A stretch of 64,000 bases of DNA, from contig ML660204.1 in NCBI GenBank assembly GCA_007570785.1, positions 2,294,001 through 2,358,000 of the forward strand, given 5' to 3'. Of this stretch, positions 45,875 to 58,252 are shown piece after piece. Source of the DNA: Antilocapra americana (lineage: Eukaryota; Chordata; Mammalia; Artiodactyla; Antilocapridae). Position 1 is the first letter of the stretch. Each line of letters starts with the position of its first letter. Below the pieces are notes generated by a model. The model had not been told where the DNA came from. It saw only the letters and a program-made list of their open reading frames with translations, and did no database searches. Made by a program: the position numbers and the translations under genes.

Positions 45875-47172
45875 CTTCCCTTTTTCTCTAGTTTTATTTC
45901 TATGCCTTAGGTAGGTTGATTACCTTTCCCAGTCGTGCAAGAGTGGCCTGGTTTGGAGACCTCTTATGCGGCCCAGCAGCATTCTCCGCCTAGTCACCAG
46001 AGCTGTAGGCTGTAGAGGTGCCCCCACGTGGGCTGCATGGGCCCTTCTGTTGTGGCAGGGCCGACTACTGTGGTCATGGAGTAGGTAGGGATATCTGTTG
46101 GCCTGGTTGGCTGCCAGGCCCTGCCTCATGTGGAGGCTACTGGCCCACTGGTGGGCAGGGCCAAGTCCCTGGGTGGTTGGCTGGGTTACCCATGAGGTCT
46201 CTGTGGCTGTTGTCATGAACAGGGCAGTGTCCCTGCATGGCTGGCTGGTCAGAGTGGTGAGCAGGTAAGCCCCTGGCACTAATAGGCTAGAGAGAGGACT
46301 CCAAAATAGTGTTCTAAGCACCGGTGTCCACCTGGTAAAATGAGCTCCCCAAAATGACTGCCACCAGTGTCTATGTCCCCAGTGGGGAGTCTCAGATGCT
46401 TCCTGCCTCTCCAGGTGAGTCTCTAAGATCAGCCAGTGAGTCTGGTCTAGGCTTCTTTTAAATTACTGCCTCTGTACTGGGTCTCAGAGCAGGTGAGATT
46501 TTGCATGCACCCTCTAAGAGTGGAGTCTCTGTTTCCTAAAGCCTTGTGACTCCCCTATACACAATCTTTGCATGCATGCATATCAAGTCACTTTAGTCAT
46601 GTCCGACTCTGTGTGACCCTATGGATTACAGCCCAACAGGCTCCTCTGTCCATGGGGATTCTCTAGGCAAGAATACTGGGATGGGTTGCCATGCCCTTCT
46701 CCAGAGGATCTTCCTGGTTTGATCCTCCAGGGATCAAACCAGCATCTCTTAGGTCTCCTGCTTTGGCCGGCAGGTTCTTTACCTAGTGCAACCTGGGAAA
46801 CCCCACACAAGCCCTACTGGCCTTCAAATCAAGACATTATGGGGGCGCTCATCTTCTTAGTGCATGGCCTCCAGGTCAGGAGCCCTATAAGGGGCTTGGA
46901 CCACTTGCTCCTTTGGGAAAACACTGCAACTGTGATTGTCCTCCCAGTTTTGAGTTGCCTACCAAGAATTGTGGGTCTTAACTATACCACATCTCTGCCT
47001 CTCTCACCTGTCTTGTGGTTCCTTTTTCATGTCTTTAGCTGTGGGAAATCTTTTCTGCAGGCCTCCAGGTCATTCTCATCGATAGTTGCTTTGTAAATAG
47101 TCGTAATATTGGTGCACCTGTTGGAGGAGGTAAGCTCAGGGTCTTCCTATTTCACCATTTTGGCCATACCTT
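45875..47172 (-). mobile_element. L1 5' UTR, antisense
   Basis: GC-rich 5' UTR text: 'gccttaggtaggttgattac', 'cactgagctg'-like region replaced by 'agagctgtaggctgtagagg', 'tgggcccttctgttgtggca'. The 5' extreme, 'tttcaccattttggcca', complements the expected ggccaaaatggtgaa start. The 133-codon frame 45920-46321 is a UTR translation. A Bov-tA interrupts it at 46570. Confidence 0.7.
46570..46803 (-). mobile_element. Bov-tA SINE, antisense
   Basis: 'agtcatgtccgactctgtgt', 'aggcaagaatactgggatgg' and 'ggcaggttctttacctagtg', with a diverged, partly rearranged head ('ggtttgatcctccagggatc'). Confidence 0.9.
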
Positions 47173-47214
47173 TCCCATCATACTTTATATCCTTCTTAGA
47201 CCCTGTAAGTCTGT

Positions 47215-47345
47215 ACTTGTTTGATTTGTAAATTCACTGGTTCACAGTTTTTCCAACTAGTCTATGAGCTCCATGAGGGCAGGAACCATGTCTATGTTGT
47301 TCAAGACTAGAGCCTCAGTGTCCAGAAAAGGAAATCATACTCAGT
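47215..47345 (+). repeat. L2 3' end
   Basis: 'tctatgagctccatgagggc' and 'aggaaccatgtctatgttgt' match the L2 terminal region. Confidence 0.55.
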
Positions 47346-47712
47346 GGCTGCTTAAAAAATATTTGGGAAAGGAATACTGAAGGGAAAGATGAGAGGGCAG
47401 AGAGAGAGAAATGAGGAGAAGGAAAAAGGAAGGTCTGGCTATTCTTAGAGCCCATGAACTACCCAGGACCATTTTCCATGCTTCCACCCAAGAAATGATC
47501 TGAATCAGAGATTAGATCTCAAGTCTCCATCTTGGTAGCTCAGAATTACTTTTACTAGAGAAACAGAATATACAAGCAAAATGTATAAATGCCTGTAAGT
47601 TCCTTGAGAGCAGTGTCCATAGTTTATATACTCTTTTCTCTAGTGTTCTGGTATGTGCACAGACACTGACTCTGAGTGGGTATTCAACACATGTTCCAAG
47701 AATGATTTGAAG

Positions 47713-47922
47713 GCTTCCCTGGTAGCCCAGATGGTAAAGAATCTGCCTACAATGCAGGAGACCCAGGTTTGATCCCTGGGTTGAGAAGATATCCAGGAGA
47801 AGGGAATGGCAACCCACTCCAGTATTCTTGCCTGGGGAATTCCATGGACAGAGGAGCCTGGTGGGCTACAGCCCATGGGATTGCAAAGAGTCGGACACAA
47901 CTGAGAGACTAACACTTACTTA
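47713..47922 (+). mobile_element. Bov-tA SINE
   Basis: Head 'ggcttccctggtagcccaga', body 'ccactccagtattcttgcct', tail 'aactgagagactaacactta'. One of the better preserved SINE bodies in the window. Confidence 0.93.
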
Positions 47923-48527
47923 CCTAAAGGTACCCTAAGATTGTCTTGTCTTGGTCTCCCCATTGACTGAGGTAAGCAGTTCTGACATCCCCTTCCATAG
48001 GACTTCTGCCAACCTTAGAAATTTATCCTGGAAGAAAGAACTGGCAGTCACTTCCAGTTGATGGGGATCCTCATCTGCCCTGGCTCCATCTGCACCCCTG
48101 CCCTTCCTAGGTGACTCTAGTTGCACCAGCCTGTCCCAACAGCTTGAGTGTATCCTTAGTTACAAGCACTCTGCAGGAAGATGTCTAACTGCCTTTGGTA
48201 GCACATAGTTAATCCCCCAGGGAGCTTCCTCTAATTAAAAACAAAGTCACAATTGTAGCTGTGCTAAAGCATAGGCACATGGTGCTGCTTAAAAGGGACA
48301 GATTTACAAGGTGTCAACAACTCCAGAGGGCAGCCTTGCCCCAGTCCCAGGTGGTGCAAATCATCAAAATTGGAACCAAATGAGTTGCTGGGGCTCAAGA
48401 GACAATACCCAGGAGGTCTGCTGGGTGGTTCTGAGAAACTTATGGGAAATATTTGAAACACACTAAATATGCTCCTGCCACAGGGCCTTTGCACTTATGA
48501 TTTATACTTATGTTGTGAATTTAAGTA
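47923..48527. other. Unassigned stretch
   Basis: No gene or repeat recognised. Confidence 0.4.
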
Positions 48528-49105
48528 TTTGTTGTTGCTGTTGTTCAGTTGCTCAGTCATATCCAACTCTTTGTGACCCCACGGACGGCAGCACACCAGT
48601 CTTCCGTGTCCTTCACCATCTCTCAGAAATTGCTCAAACTCATGTCCATTGAGTTGATGATGCCATCCAACCATCTCATCGTCTGTCCTCTCTTTCCCAT
48701 CCTGCCTTCAATCTTTCCCAACATCAGAGTCTTTTCCAATGAGTCGGCTCTTTGCATTAAGTGGCCAAAGGATTGGAGCTTCAGTTTCAGCATCAGCCCT
48801 TCTGGTAAATATTCCAGGTTGATTTCCTTTAGGATTGTCTGGTTTGATCTCTTTTCTGTCCAAGGGACTCTCAAGAGTCTTCTCCAGCATCACAGTTTGA
48901 AAGCACCTATTTCTTCGGCACTCACCCGCTTTATGGTTCAATTTTCATATCCATACATGGCTACTGGAAAAAACATAGCTTTGACTATATGGACCTTTGT
49001 TGGCAAAATAATGTATCTGCTTTTTAAAATGCTGTCTAGGTTGGTCATAGCTTTTCTTCCAAGGAGAGACTGTCTTTTAATTTCAAGGCTGCAGTCACTA
49101 TATGG
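48528..49105 (-). mobile_element. BovB 3' end, antisense, ~580 bp
   Basis: Begins with the tail 'ttgttgctgttgttcagttg' and ends at 'tcaaggctgcagtcactat', covering the 3' UTR, C-terminal extension and the post-RT SHEIK-like region. The sense frame of 187 codons (48549-49112), the second longest frame in the window, is the antisense of BovB and not a gene. Confidence 0.93.
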
Positions 49106-49974
49106 TTTATGATTTTCAATCTATTGTATTTTTATCTTAATTGACCCTCAGATTGTCTCATTTTTGGTCAGTAGGAACCTCTTCAAGTTGGCTCTTGGGT
49201 CATTTTGACATATCTCCATTAGTTTTATAAGTAGTAAAACTTCTATGTGTATGACAAAATATTCCAAGTTTTTCTTGTCCTCATTTCTGACCTCAGACCC
49301 AGAACAGCCAAGGAGTCCTGGTTCCTTTTCCTGGAAAATGGTAGTTTAAAATCTCAAACAAAATGCTAGGAATGCTCACTGCTACTGGGATGGTCGTTAT
49401 TTCTAGACCTTGTCAGTGGACAGAGCTATAATATATGTATTAATATGCTCATGAGTCCATACTGGAACTTTCAATTCTAACTTAAAACTCAGGTTGTTTA
49501 TTCAATTCTTTATATTTGTATCTTTTTTCTTATGCACTGAGAATGCTAGCTCTTAATGTCACAGAGGATGACAGCAACAGTCCATAATTAGTCATTTTCT
49601 TGATCCCATGCTATATACACAATAATCTTAGATTAACAATACTAACACTATTACCATTAATTATAATTACTGAGAAGAAACTTAAAATTTTTGCATAGAT
49701 GATCTTATTCCCTTGCTCATTTTTAAGTTTACATTATTATATAATAAATCTTTTAATAATATATTCTCCCCTTTTTAACCATCACCTAATCTTGGTTCTG
49801 CAAAAATCTATATATTAATGCTCACCACCAGTCTTTATTGTGACATCTCTTTACCATAATCATTTTTATTTCCATATCAAAGTTTCTTATATTTAAAGAA
49901 AAGAAAACCAGGATTACAAAGACAAGGCCTTAAGGAAAATGGCTACCAATAAAAGTTGAAAAGAAAACTTAGTC
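49106..49974. other. Unassigned AT-rich stretch
   Basis: Several aataat/ttaata runs near 49620-49780. No gene or clear repeat. Confidence 0.4.
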
Positions 49975-50200
49975 ATTTTCAGAAATGGTTAACCAGCTAA
50001 GTCTGGCAATGTTATGGGGAGATGGGCAGTCTCATACCTTGTTAATAGGAATGAAACTTGTTATAGCATCTCTGAAGAAAAATGTGGCAGTACATTGTCA
50101 GTATTTGCACTTGCATACCCTTTGACTCAGCAATTCTCCTCCAGGAATCAAAGGGAAAAGAAGACTGTAGGCATACAAAGAAAGCATGTTCATTTCTGCT
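49975..50200 (+). repeat. Old L1M ORF2 3' fragment
   Basis: 'agtctcataccttgttaata', 'ccctttgactcagcaattct' and 'cctccaggaatcaaagggaa' are typical of the L1 ORF2 3' end, sense. Confidence 0.65.
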
Positions 50201-51303
50201 GTCTGAAGCTCATTGTCTGATAGATTCTTCAGGAAAGACTCATGGAAACAATATCCCCCAAGTTCCTGTGTGTTGATAACAGTTTGTGTCCTTTGTATTT
50301 GGAAATCCGTTTTGATGGATATAAAAACCTTATTTATCATTATCATTTTCTTTCCTCTTGTATCTTAAATATGTTGCTCTATTTCATTTGACCATAAAGT
50401 GGTGCTAAAAAAAATTATGATGACAAGCCTATGTTATTTCTTTATTTAATGACTCTTTTTTTTTTTTTTGCATAGGTATCCAACTTTTCTTTATTTTTCT
50501 TTAAAGTCTAGGAATTTTCCTGGAACTTGTCTTGGTCAGTTGAGGTCAATATTGTCAAATATTTATGTTCTCTTTCAACACATAATTTCAAAAAACTTTT
50601 TTTTTACTTCAAGAAAGTTTCTTTGAATTTCATGACTGTTTTGAGAGCCCCTTATCAGCCTGTTTCAAAACCAGATGGGGAGAAATCTCCAGATGAAACC
50701 AGTAAGAGAGGGAGAGCAGGTTGACATGAATAGCCTTTTTTCCCAGTGAAGTTTGAGCCCACACTGCAAATTAATCTCATGTCACTTACTTTTCTTAGAT
50801 ACAGGTAATGGCCCATTGAATCAGACCCAGAAAGGGCAAGGGATCCAGCCAAGGTCACACGGAGAGTTGAGGAGAGCTGCCCTCCCCTCCCCCCCCCACC
50901 ACTGCATCCAAGTCACAGATCAGAGTTATCACATAAAATGAATCAAAATATGAATATTCAGTCAAAATATGAATTCTAAAAGAAAGCTTTGGCAGGGCCA
51001 TCCTAGACAAACCTGTGACCTTATGATGATTGTTTCAAACAACCCCTACTTTGCCAAGTTCATCATCTCACTGAACTGCCCAGATGTGCCTTCTGCCACA
51101 GTGGGACACAATTCTGAGGTTTTCTATCATCATGGTATGATTTTGGCCAGATCTACAACATCTACACTTTCATTGACTCCATATTTTTCTTTAGATTTCA
51201 CTTTTCTTTATGTAAATAAATATCTTAAAATGCACATAAGAAGATGTACTTAAAATTTGTTAAATCACATCACAACTATAAATAGAAAAGCAAGCATCTA
51301 TCC
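50201..51303. other. Unassigned stretch
   Basis: T-run at 50457-50469, poly-C run at about 50890. No gene recognised. Confidence 0.4.
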
Positions 51304-51537
51304 CTTGTTATGTTTCCCTGGTGGCTCAGATGGTAAAGAATCCATCTGCAATGCAGGAGACCCGGGTTTAATCCCTGGGTCAGGAAGATCCCCTGGAGAA
51401 GAAAATGGCAACCTATTCCAATATTCTTGCCTGGAGAATTCCATGGACAGAGGAACCTGATAGGCTGCAGTCCATGGGGTCGCAAAGAGTCGGACATGAC
51501 TGAGCGACCAACACTTTCAATTTCGTCACTTGTTATG
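51304..51537 (+). mobile_element. Bov-tA SINE with 9-bp TSD
   Basis: SINE body 51313-51528, head 'tttccctggtggctcagatg' and tail 'gactgagcgaccaacacttt', flanked by cttgttatg at 51304-51312 and 51529-51537. Well preserved. Confidence 0.93.
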
Positions 51538-52599
51538 ACTAGAAAGTATCTATAAAAGTAAACACTCTAACAACTGAATAACGTATTAAATTCTTGCTAG
51601 ATATTCTTGCCTACCTGAAAAATGTGAACCCGAGGCATGTTCTCTCTTTGTTTAAAAAATGATCAGCACGTGTCAGAGAGGTGCTGGAGACATACTGCCT
51701 CCTGAGACTTTCTTTTTTAAAGATATCAGAAGGATTAATGAAGACTTAGAAATGGAATAACACTCCCGCTGTGTGAGTCAGTGCTTCAAAGTTCTGCCTG
51801 AATCCTGCCTAGATCCCCTTGGGTACACCCATGGTGTTGCATCCACACTTGAATGGGAACTAACACAGCGGGGAAAGAACAGGAGAAGGAATTCACTGGT
51901 GCCATTAACTCCTTTTCCTGCTTCAGTCAGCAGTTGGTATATAACAAACCACCCCAAACCTCAGTTACTTGAATGGCTGATTACTGTAGCTCATGCATTT
52001 GTTACATAGCTTAGTGTAGATAACCTTCTCTTTTGTAGGAGGAAAGGCAAATGGCATAAATACAGGGAGCGGTTAGGGACTGGGACCAATAATGTCACCT
52101 TCCACAGTAATGAAATTGCTTGCATTATTTTCGCCACTTATGCCACTTGTAAGATAATGATGTTTTTGGACTATAGTTATCAATTCTTCAGCCTTTTCAC
52201 CCTGAGAGACTCTATTTTTTTCACTACAGGTCCAAATCCTGAAAGATTTTTATGTCTTAATTAACCTGAATTTAATAAGGTGAAAATCTTTTCAGCCTTT
52301 TGAAATAGTACTACCTTCTGGGACCTCAATTTTGAAATCACTAGATTAGATTCCCCTTACATATTTAACATTCCAGTTTTTCTAAGATTCTACAAATTGA
52401 TTAAACAATTATTCTATGATTGTATGCTTTTAAAATTGTCAAGAATCTAGTATTTTTTTTGTTACATACTTCTAGGGTTCAAAAACTAGTCAATGAAACT
52501 TTATTTTCAAAGAGGCTATGTTTGTGTTTCTAAGATTCAAAGGCTTTATGTGCCAGCACATCTTAAAACAATAACTGAAGGGTTTCCCATGCATTTTAT
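51538..52599. other. Unassigned AT-rich stretch
   Basis: 51935-52015 has 'aacaaaccaccccaaacctc', which resembles the start of an old repeat also seen near 56240. The rest is unrecognised. Confidence 0.35.
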
Positions 52600-54400
52600 A
52601 TTCTTTGCCCTGTTTCCTCATGCAGGATAAAGTCTGTTTTAGGGAAAGTTCCATATGCACTTGAAAAGAATATGCATTTGTTACTGTTGTTGGGTAAAGT
52701 AGTCTATAAAAGCCAGTTAATTATAGTTGTTTAATGGTGTTCATTCTATACCCTTGTTGATTTTATGTTTACAAATTCTATAGATTACTGAGAGAGCTGT
52801 ATTGAAGCCTTCAGCAATAATTATGGATTTGTCTATTTCATCTTTCAGTTCTGTCTGTATGCTTTCTATATTTTAAAACTCTTTTCCTGGATGCATACAT
52901 GCACACTTTAAGACTGTTTGTCCTTCTTAGTGAATAGATCTATTTATCACCAATTAATGTTTATTTTTACCCCTAGTGATTTTCTTGTCTCAGAAATTCA
53001 CTTTGATACTAATGTAGTCACTCTGCAACTAGTGCTAGTATGGTGTATAATTTTCATCATTTCAGTTTTAACCTGCCTATGTCATCATATTTAAAGTAAA
53101 CTTCTTTTAGACAACTTATAGTTGGGTCATTTTTTAATTGGTCGTTTTGAACATTTTTGACTTTTGATTATTAATAGTAAATTTAGACCATTTATATTTA
53201 ATGTATTTGTGATTGATATGTTTGGATTTAAGTTGCTTTCTGGTTGTTCCCTCTATTTTTCATTCCACTGTTCTTCCTTTCCTATTGGGGGTGGGGGTTA
53301 TTTGAACATGTTTTAGTATTCCATTTTAATTTACCTATTGTGTGTGTGTGTGTTTACTATCTCTCATTGTATAATTAAGTTTAGATGCTGCTCCACAGAC
53401 TGCAGCTGACGCTGATACTTGTCACAATCATTTGAAGTTAATATTTTATAACTTCAAGGGAAATGTGGACACTTTATCTTCAGATATGTCTGTTCACTCT
53501 CCTCTCTTTATATTATAATTGTCTTATGTATTACATCTACATATATTGAAATTTCCATCAGATAGTGTTCAGGCAAATTTTCACTTATAGCTTTCAAATA
53601 TATTTTAAAGAATCCAAGAGAAAAAGAATAATCCCTTATTTTTTACTCACATATTTGCCATTTTATGACCCATTATTACCAGTTATGTTGCTCCTTCTTC
53701 ATTTCTGATCTTCCAAGTTCCCTTCTGTATCCTTCTATCAGGAGAACGTCCTTTAGCAATTCTCTTAGAGTAGGTGGCTTGCTGGCTATGAGTTCTCTTA
53801 GTTTTCTTTCACCTGAGACTGACTTTTTAATTTCACCTTCATCCCTGAAGGGCATTTTTGCTGTATACGGAATTCTGAGTTGGCAGTTCTTTTCTTTCAG
53901 CATTTTAAATATGTTGCCCACTTCCTTCTTATTCTCTTGGCTTCTGCTGTAGAAATGTCCAAAAATGAAAGGGAAAAGTACTATAGGGAATATCAGACAG
54001 TTAATAAAGATGAGTGAGTGAGTGAAAGGTGCTCAGTTGTGTCTGACTCTTTGTGACCCCATGGACTATACAGTCCATGGAATTCTCCAGGCCAGAATAC
54101 GCGAGTGGGTAGCCATTTCCTTCTCCAAGGGCATCTTCCCAACCCAGGGATTGAACTCAGATCTTCTGCATTGCAAGTGAATTCTTTACCATCTAAGCTA
54201 TCAGGAAAGCCCATAGTGTGTTATTTTTCTTGATCTTGTATTGCTCGTGGTATTTGTCAGCTTTTCAAATTTTGTGGTTTATTTTCATTTTCTTCTCTCA
54301 TTCTAAATAAACATTCACATTTATACCTAAATGTATATTCATAATTTTGTTTTATTTTTCTTAATAAGAGTCATCCAAAATGGCATGAACTTTAGACTTC
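52600..54400 (-). repeat. Old L1-like sequence, probably antisense
   Basis: 'gtctatttcatctttcagtt', 'tatagttgggtcatttttta', 'aatttagaccatttatattt', 'agcaattctcttagagtagg' and 'gaagggcatttttgctgtat' read like antisense text of an old L1 subfamily. A (TG) run lies at 53340-53352. Split by a Bov-tA at 54020. Confidence 0.45.
54020..54213 (-). mobile_element. Bov-tA SINE, antisense
   Basis: 'cagttgtgtctgactctttg', 'ggaattctccaggccagaat' and the head 'aagctatcaggaaagccca'. A middle part of the tail monomer is deleted (atggactatacagtccatgg forms a small palindrome). Confidence 0.9.
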
Positions 54401-54879
54401 ACAAAAACTAGATCCTGTCCTGCTTCCACCCTCTACATTTGCCTTTGATCCTTTCAAGCAGATGTCAAGGTGAGAGAAAAAAAAAGACAGACGCTGGCTG
54501 AGTCCCCAGCTAGATTCCTCCTTCTTGGCCCAGTTCAGGAGCTGAAAAATTCTGAATGAGGTGCCTAGGTAGACATGTCTGAGTAACCTCCTGCAGATTT
54601 CTGCAGGTCAGAGACTCCAGGTGAGCCAGACAACTGACAGTGGCAGCCTTGAGGCAACAAAAGCCAATAGGCTCAGCTGAAAATCAAAATGAGGAAGGCA
54701 TAGCAGGAGCAGGCAGCTAGTCCTGATTGCTGGACTAGATATACAAGATGCTCCCTCCATCCAGGGATTGTGTGATGCACTGTAGATCTAGACATAACAC
54801 AGCAGGAAAGAAGAATACTAAATGGAGATTTCAACTTCTGTCTCTGCTCTTCCTCCTTTCTCCTACCTCTGCCCAGACA
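54401..54879. other. Unassigned stretch
   Basis: No gene or repeat recognised. Confidence 0.4.
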
Positions 54880-55345
54880 TCCAGTTTGTCCCACTGTTTC
54901 TCCCAGGACAAGCCAAGCACTCTTCAGTCTAGCCTCAGGGCCTCTGCACTCTCCATTCCCTCACTCAGATGGACCCTTCTTCTCTGAGTCTTCATAAACC
55001 TCACTCCCTCACGTCTTCCAGGTCTCTGAATGAAGGTCACCTCATTGGGACACTTTCTCTGACCACCCTCGATAAAATAACACTCCTTCTCCATCACTAC
55101 TTTTGCCTTCCCTCTGCTGAATTTTTCATTAGAGCACTTAACACCACTTATGACATTCTATCATATATTTGGGTTTTTTGTTTTGTTTTTCATCTCTCTC
55201 TCCCACTGGAATGCAGATGAGACTTCATGGTATAAGAAGTTTTTATCTGATATGTCATGGCTATATTCTCACCCCGTTAAAAAAAAAAGAAAATACCTAG
55301 TACATAGAGGCCCCTGATAAACATTTGTTGAATAAATAATAATTC
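54880..55345 (+). repeat. L2 LINE, long 3' relic
   Basis: 'gggcctctgcactctccatt', 'tgaaggtcacctcattggga', 'gagcacttaacaccacttat', 'cccactggaatgcagatgag' and 'acatttgttgaataaataat' in L2 order. Confidence 0.7.
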
Positions 55346-56229
55346 TCTGCCACATGTATGAATGGAAGCTATTAATAATAAATTAAGTTTGTGCAAGGAA
55401 AAATAAAGTTATAGCTACTGGAATTTGTACCTAACTTTTCTATCCTTGGTGTTAAGATAGGTTGACTTTAAAGAGTCTTGTTGGGTATAGGATTTTATAA
55501 TCTGCCCTGCATTTGTTTCTAAGTCTCTAATATAGAGACTGTGATTCTCTGTGTCTGTATCAAGGATCTTGGAAATCCTGGCCTTGGTGGCTGGATCTTA
55601 ATGACTCCAAGATGTACAGGATAAACCAAGGGCACCCAGCTTGATTTCACATAGCGGTTCCAGCTTGGAGGGATAATTGGAAAGATTATCACCAGGAAAT
55701 TGTTTACAGGACAGGCGAACTCCAGACACAGCCATCACCACCCCCAGACCCTGCCTGGTTTTTATTTCACATAAATGGTTTTCTGAGCAGACAAAAGGGC
55801 AGAACCCTGCCTGGTTTGGTGGATTCATGAGACAAAAAGGGAATGCCCACAGAGATTAGGGATGTCCCAGGCATCAGGGGAAAGGTAAAGGTCCTCAGAT
55901 GATGGCAGTGCTTCCCCTCCCCCAACCAAAGCGAGAGGATAGTTCACTCCCAGGGCCAACACACTCACAGGCTTGCTGGGACCAGGCAAGTGACCTAAAC
56001 AAGCAAATACAGCCAGGCAGAGGCCAAGGTAGACAGGATACCTATACCCCTTCTCAAGAGGGCAACTCTGACCAATTTTTTCCCATCAGGCATGTCATTG
56101 TGGCCAGATTTTCTGAGTTCCCTTCAAAAGCCAAAATCCCAAACTTGTACATGAAATCTTCCCATTTTAAATGTTGGTAATGGAATAAAAAAAAAAATTT
56201 TAAAGCACCATTTTCTAGTTAATATTTCC
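55346..56229. other. Unassigned stretch
   Basis: Frames under 95 codons without domains. No repeat recognised. Confidence 0.4.
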
Positions 56230-56960
56230 ACGTAACAAGTAATTCCAAATTGAGTGATGTAAAGCCACCATTTTATTACTTTCATGGATTCTTTGTGTCA
56301 AAAGTCTAGACAGGGCACTGCAGGGACAGCTTGACTCTGGTCCACAGTGTCTGGGGCTTCAGCTGGGAAGATTCAAACGGCCAGGGCTACAATCATCTGG
56401 AGGCTTCTCTGCTGTTGCCTGGGCAGGGGTGACTCAAAGGCTGGGACTGTCCACTGGCACAAATGCCTACACATGGCTTCTCCATGTGGCCCAGGCTTCT
56501 CACAGCATGTGCTCAGGTTCCCAGATAGAGTATCCAGAGAGTGAGCACTGCGCGAGAGCCAGGTGGAAGCTGCCTGGCATGGTATGCTTTAGCCTCACAA
56601 AGGTCTCTCTCCTGTAAAAGGATTATACTTTCTGTGCCATTGACATCAGGCCTGGTCACATGACTTACTTTGGCCAAAGATCGGTGAGCTTGAGTGATGC
56701 CATGGCACTTCTGAGCAGGCGCTGTAAGAACCACTGCAAGTTTCCACCATAGGTTTTCCTCCCTTCCACCAGGTATCCCAGTAGGGTCACTGGGTCCCAG
56801 AAAGGACCCAGCTGGATCCTAAAAGGAAGATGGTGTGGAGAGAGCTGCAGCCAATCCTGGGTGTAGGATGTGCAAGAAATAAACATTGGTTGTTGTAAGC
56901 CAGTGAGATTTGACATTTGTTACTGCGGCATAACTTAGAGAAGCTGACTGATACCAAAAT
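56230..56960 (+). repeat. Ancient repeat (LTR-type?), class uncertain
   Basis: 'accattttattactttcatg', 'ggacagcttgactctggtcc', 'tggcttctccatgtggccca', 'cctggtcacatgacttactt' and a terminal 'gtaagccagtgagatttgac' appear in an order I know from old mammalian repeats. I cannot name the family. Confidence 0.45.
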
Positions 56961-57136
56961 ATAGCCAATGAATTGATAAAAATTTTCATTATTTGTTAGA
57001 GTATAAATTTTATAAGTAGTATACTTACCTTTTCTAAGTGGTACATTGATGCTTTACATTAGTTTCTCATTGTTCTAATAAACAGAAGCATTTCCCCCCA
57101 AATATTTACAAGGATTTATATTTTTAAACAAGTCTG

Positions 57137-57531
57137 GTAAATATGTCTTCCTTCTTCTCCATTCTTTTTCTGAGATCCTGCATCATCTTTGTGTGTGCTT
57201 GTGTGCTAAGTCGCTTCAATTGTGTCTGATTCTTTGTGACCCTATGGACCGTAGCCCAGCAGGCTCCTCTGTCCACAGGATTCTCCAGGCAAGAATACTG
57301 GAGTGGGTTGATATTTCCTCCTCCAGGGGATCTTCCCAACCCAGGGACTGAACCCTGCACCTCTTATATCTCCTGCCTTGGCAGGCAGGTTCTTTACCAC
57401 TGGTGCTATCTTCACCATAATTATTTTGAATTCTTTTTCTGGGAGGTTGCCTATCCCCACTTCCTCTAGCCGTTTTCCTGGAGTTTTATCTTGTTCCTTC
57501 ACCTGGCAGATAACCCTCTCTGCCTGTTCAT
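57137..57531 (-). pseudogene. L1 ORF1 N-terminal remnant, antisense
   Basis: Probable start codon at 57531-57529, then a degraded N-terminus, KEQDKTPGKRLEEVGIGNLP, EKEFKIIMVKI, the SINE at 57192-57409, and MMQDLRKRMEKKEDIF. This is the start of L1 ORF1 up to the coiled coil. The frame is cut by the SINE and by the end of the copy. Confidence 0.85.
57192..57409 (-). mobile_element. Bov-tA SINE, antisense
   Basis: 'tcaattgtgtctgattcttt', 'ccaggcaagaatactggagt' and the degraded head 'ttctttaccactggtgc'. Inserted in L1 ORF1 about seven codons from the equivalent site used at 45556. Confidence 0.92.
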
Positions 57532-57828
57532 TTCGATTAAGTTTCTGTGATTGTGGTTTTCGTTCTGGACGCTGTGGAATTGTAGTTTTTGCTTCTTCAG
57601 TCTGCCCTCTGGTGGATGAGGCTAAGAGGCTAGTGTTAAGTTTCCTGATGGGAGAGACTGGCTATGGGAAAAACTGGGTCTTGCTCTGGAGAGCAAGGCA
57701 GTGCTCAGTAAAACTTTAATCCAATTGTCTGCTAATGGGTGGGGCTGCATTCCCTCTCTGTTAATTGTTTGGCCTGAGGCAACTCAGCCCTGGAGTCTAA
57801 GGCTCTTGTTCTTCAGTTGCTCTTGATG
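57532..57828 (-). promoter_or_regulatory. L1_BT 5' UTR, downstream half, antisense
   Basis: Read leftwards: ctcaggccaaacaatt, cagccccacccattagc, ttttactgagcactgcc, ccagtctctcccatcagg, ccaccagagggcagact, aaaccacaatcacagaaa, ending four bases before the ORF1 start. It is the direct internal reference for the homologous leader of the BovB at 58045-59198. Confidence 0.8.
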
Positions 57829-58013
57829 CTTTTGTTGTTCAGACTCTGTGACCCCTTGCGCTGCAGCAAGCCAGACTTCCCTGTCCTTCCAGAGCCTGCT
57901 CAAACCCATGTCCATTGAGTCAGTGATGCCATCCAACCATCTCATTTTCTGTCATTCCCTTCTCCTCCTACCTTCAATCTTTCCCAGCATCAGGGCCTTT
58001 TCTAATGAGTCCG
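57829..58013 (-). mobile_element. BovB 3' end, antisense, 185 bp
   Basis: Tail cttttgttgttcag at the left, then 'tgaccccttgcgctgcagca', 'cccatgtccattgagtcagt' and 'tcccagcatcagggcctttt'. It lies directly against the 5' end of the sense BovB, with about 30 unassigned bases (58014-58044) between. Confidence 0.9.
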
Positions 58014-58252
58014 GTTATGGTAGGATTGATAGCCTGAGACTGAGGAAGGTGGAGTAGAAGGACGTGTGCTCATCTTTTCCTGCGAGAACTCCAAAATTAC
58101 AACTCGCTGCTGAACAGCCATGGACAGGAGAGTGTTGGATCCCACCTAAAAAAGACACTCCCATGTCCAAGGGAAAAGGAGAAGCCCCAACAAGATGGTA
58201 GGAAGGGCAAAATCGCATTTAGAATCAAACCCCATACCTGCCAGAGACACTC

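Noticed and set aside
45920..46321. 133-codon antisense frame in GC-rich sequence
   Set aside because: It lies in the 5' UTR of the antisense L1, upstream of its ORF1 start.
48549..49112. 187-codon sense frame
   Set aside because: It is the antisense reading of a BovB 3' end. The same antisense frame recurs in other BovB copies (62549-63100, 19329-19529).
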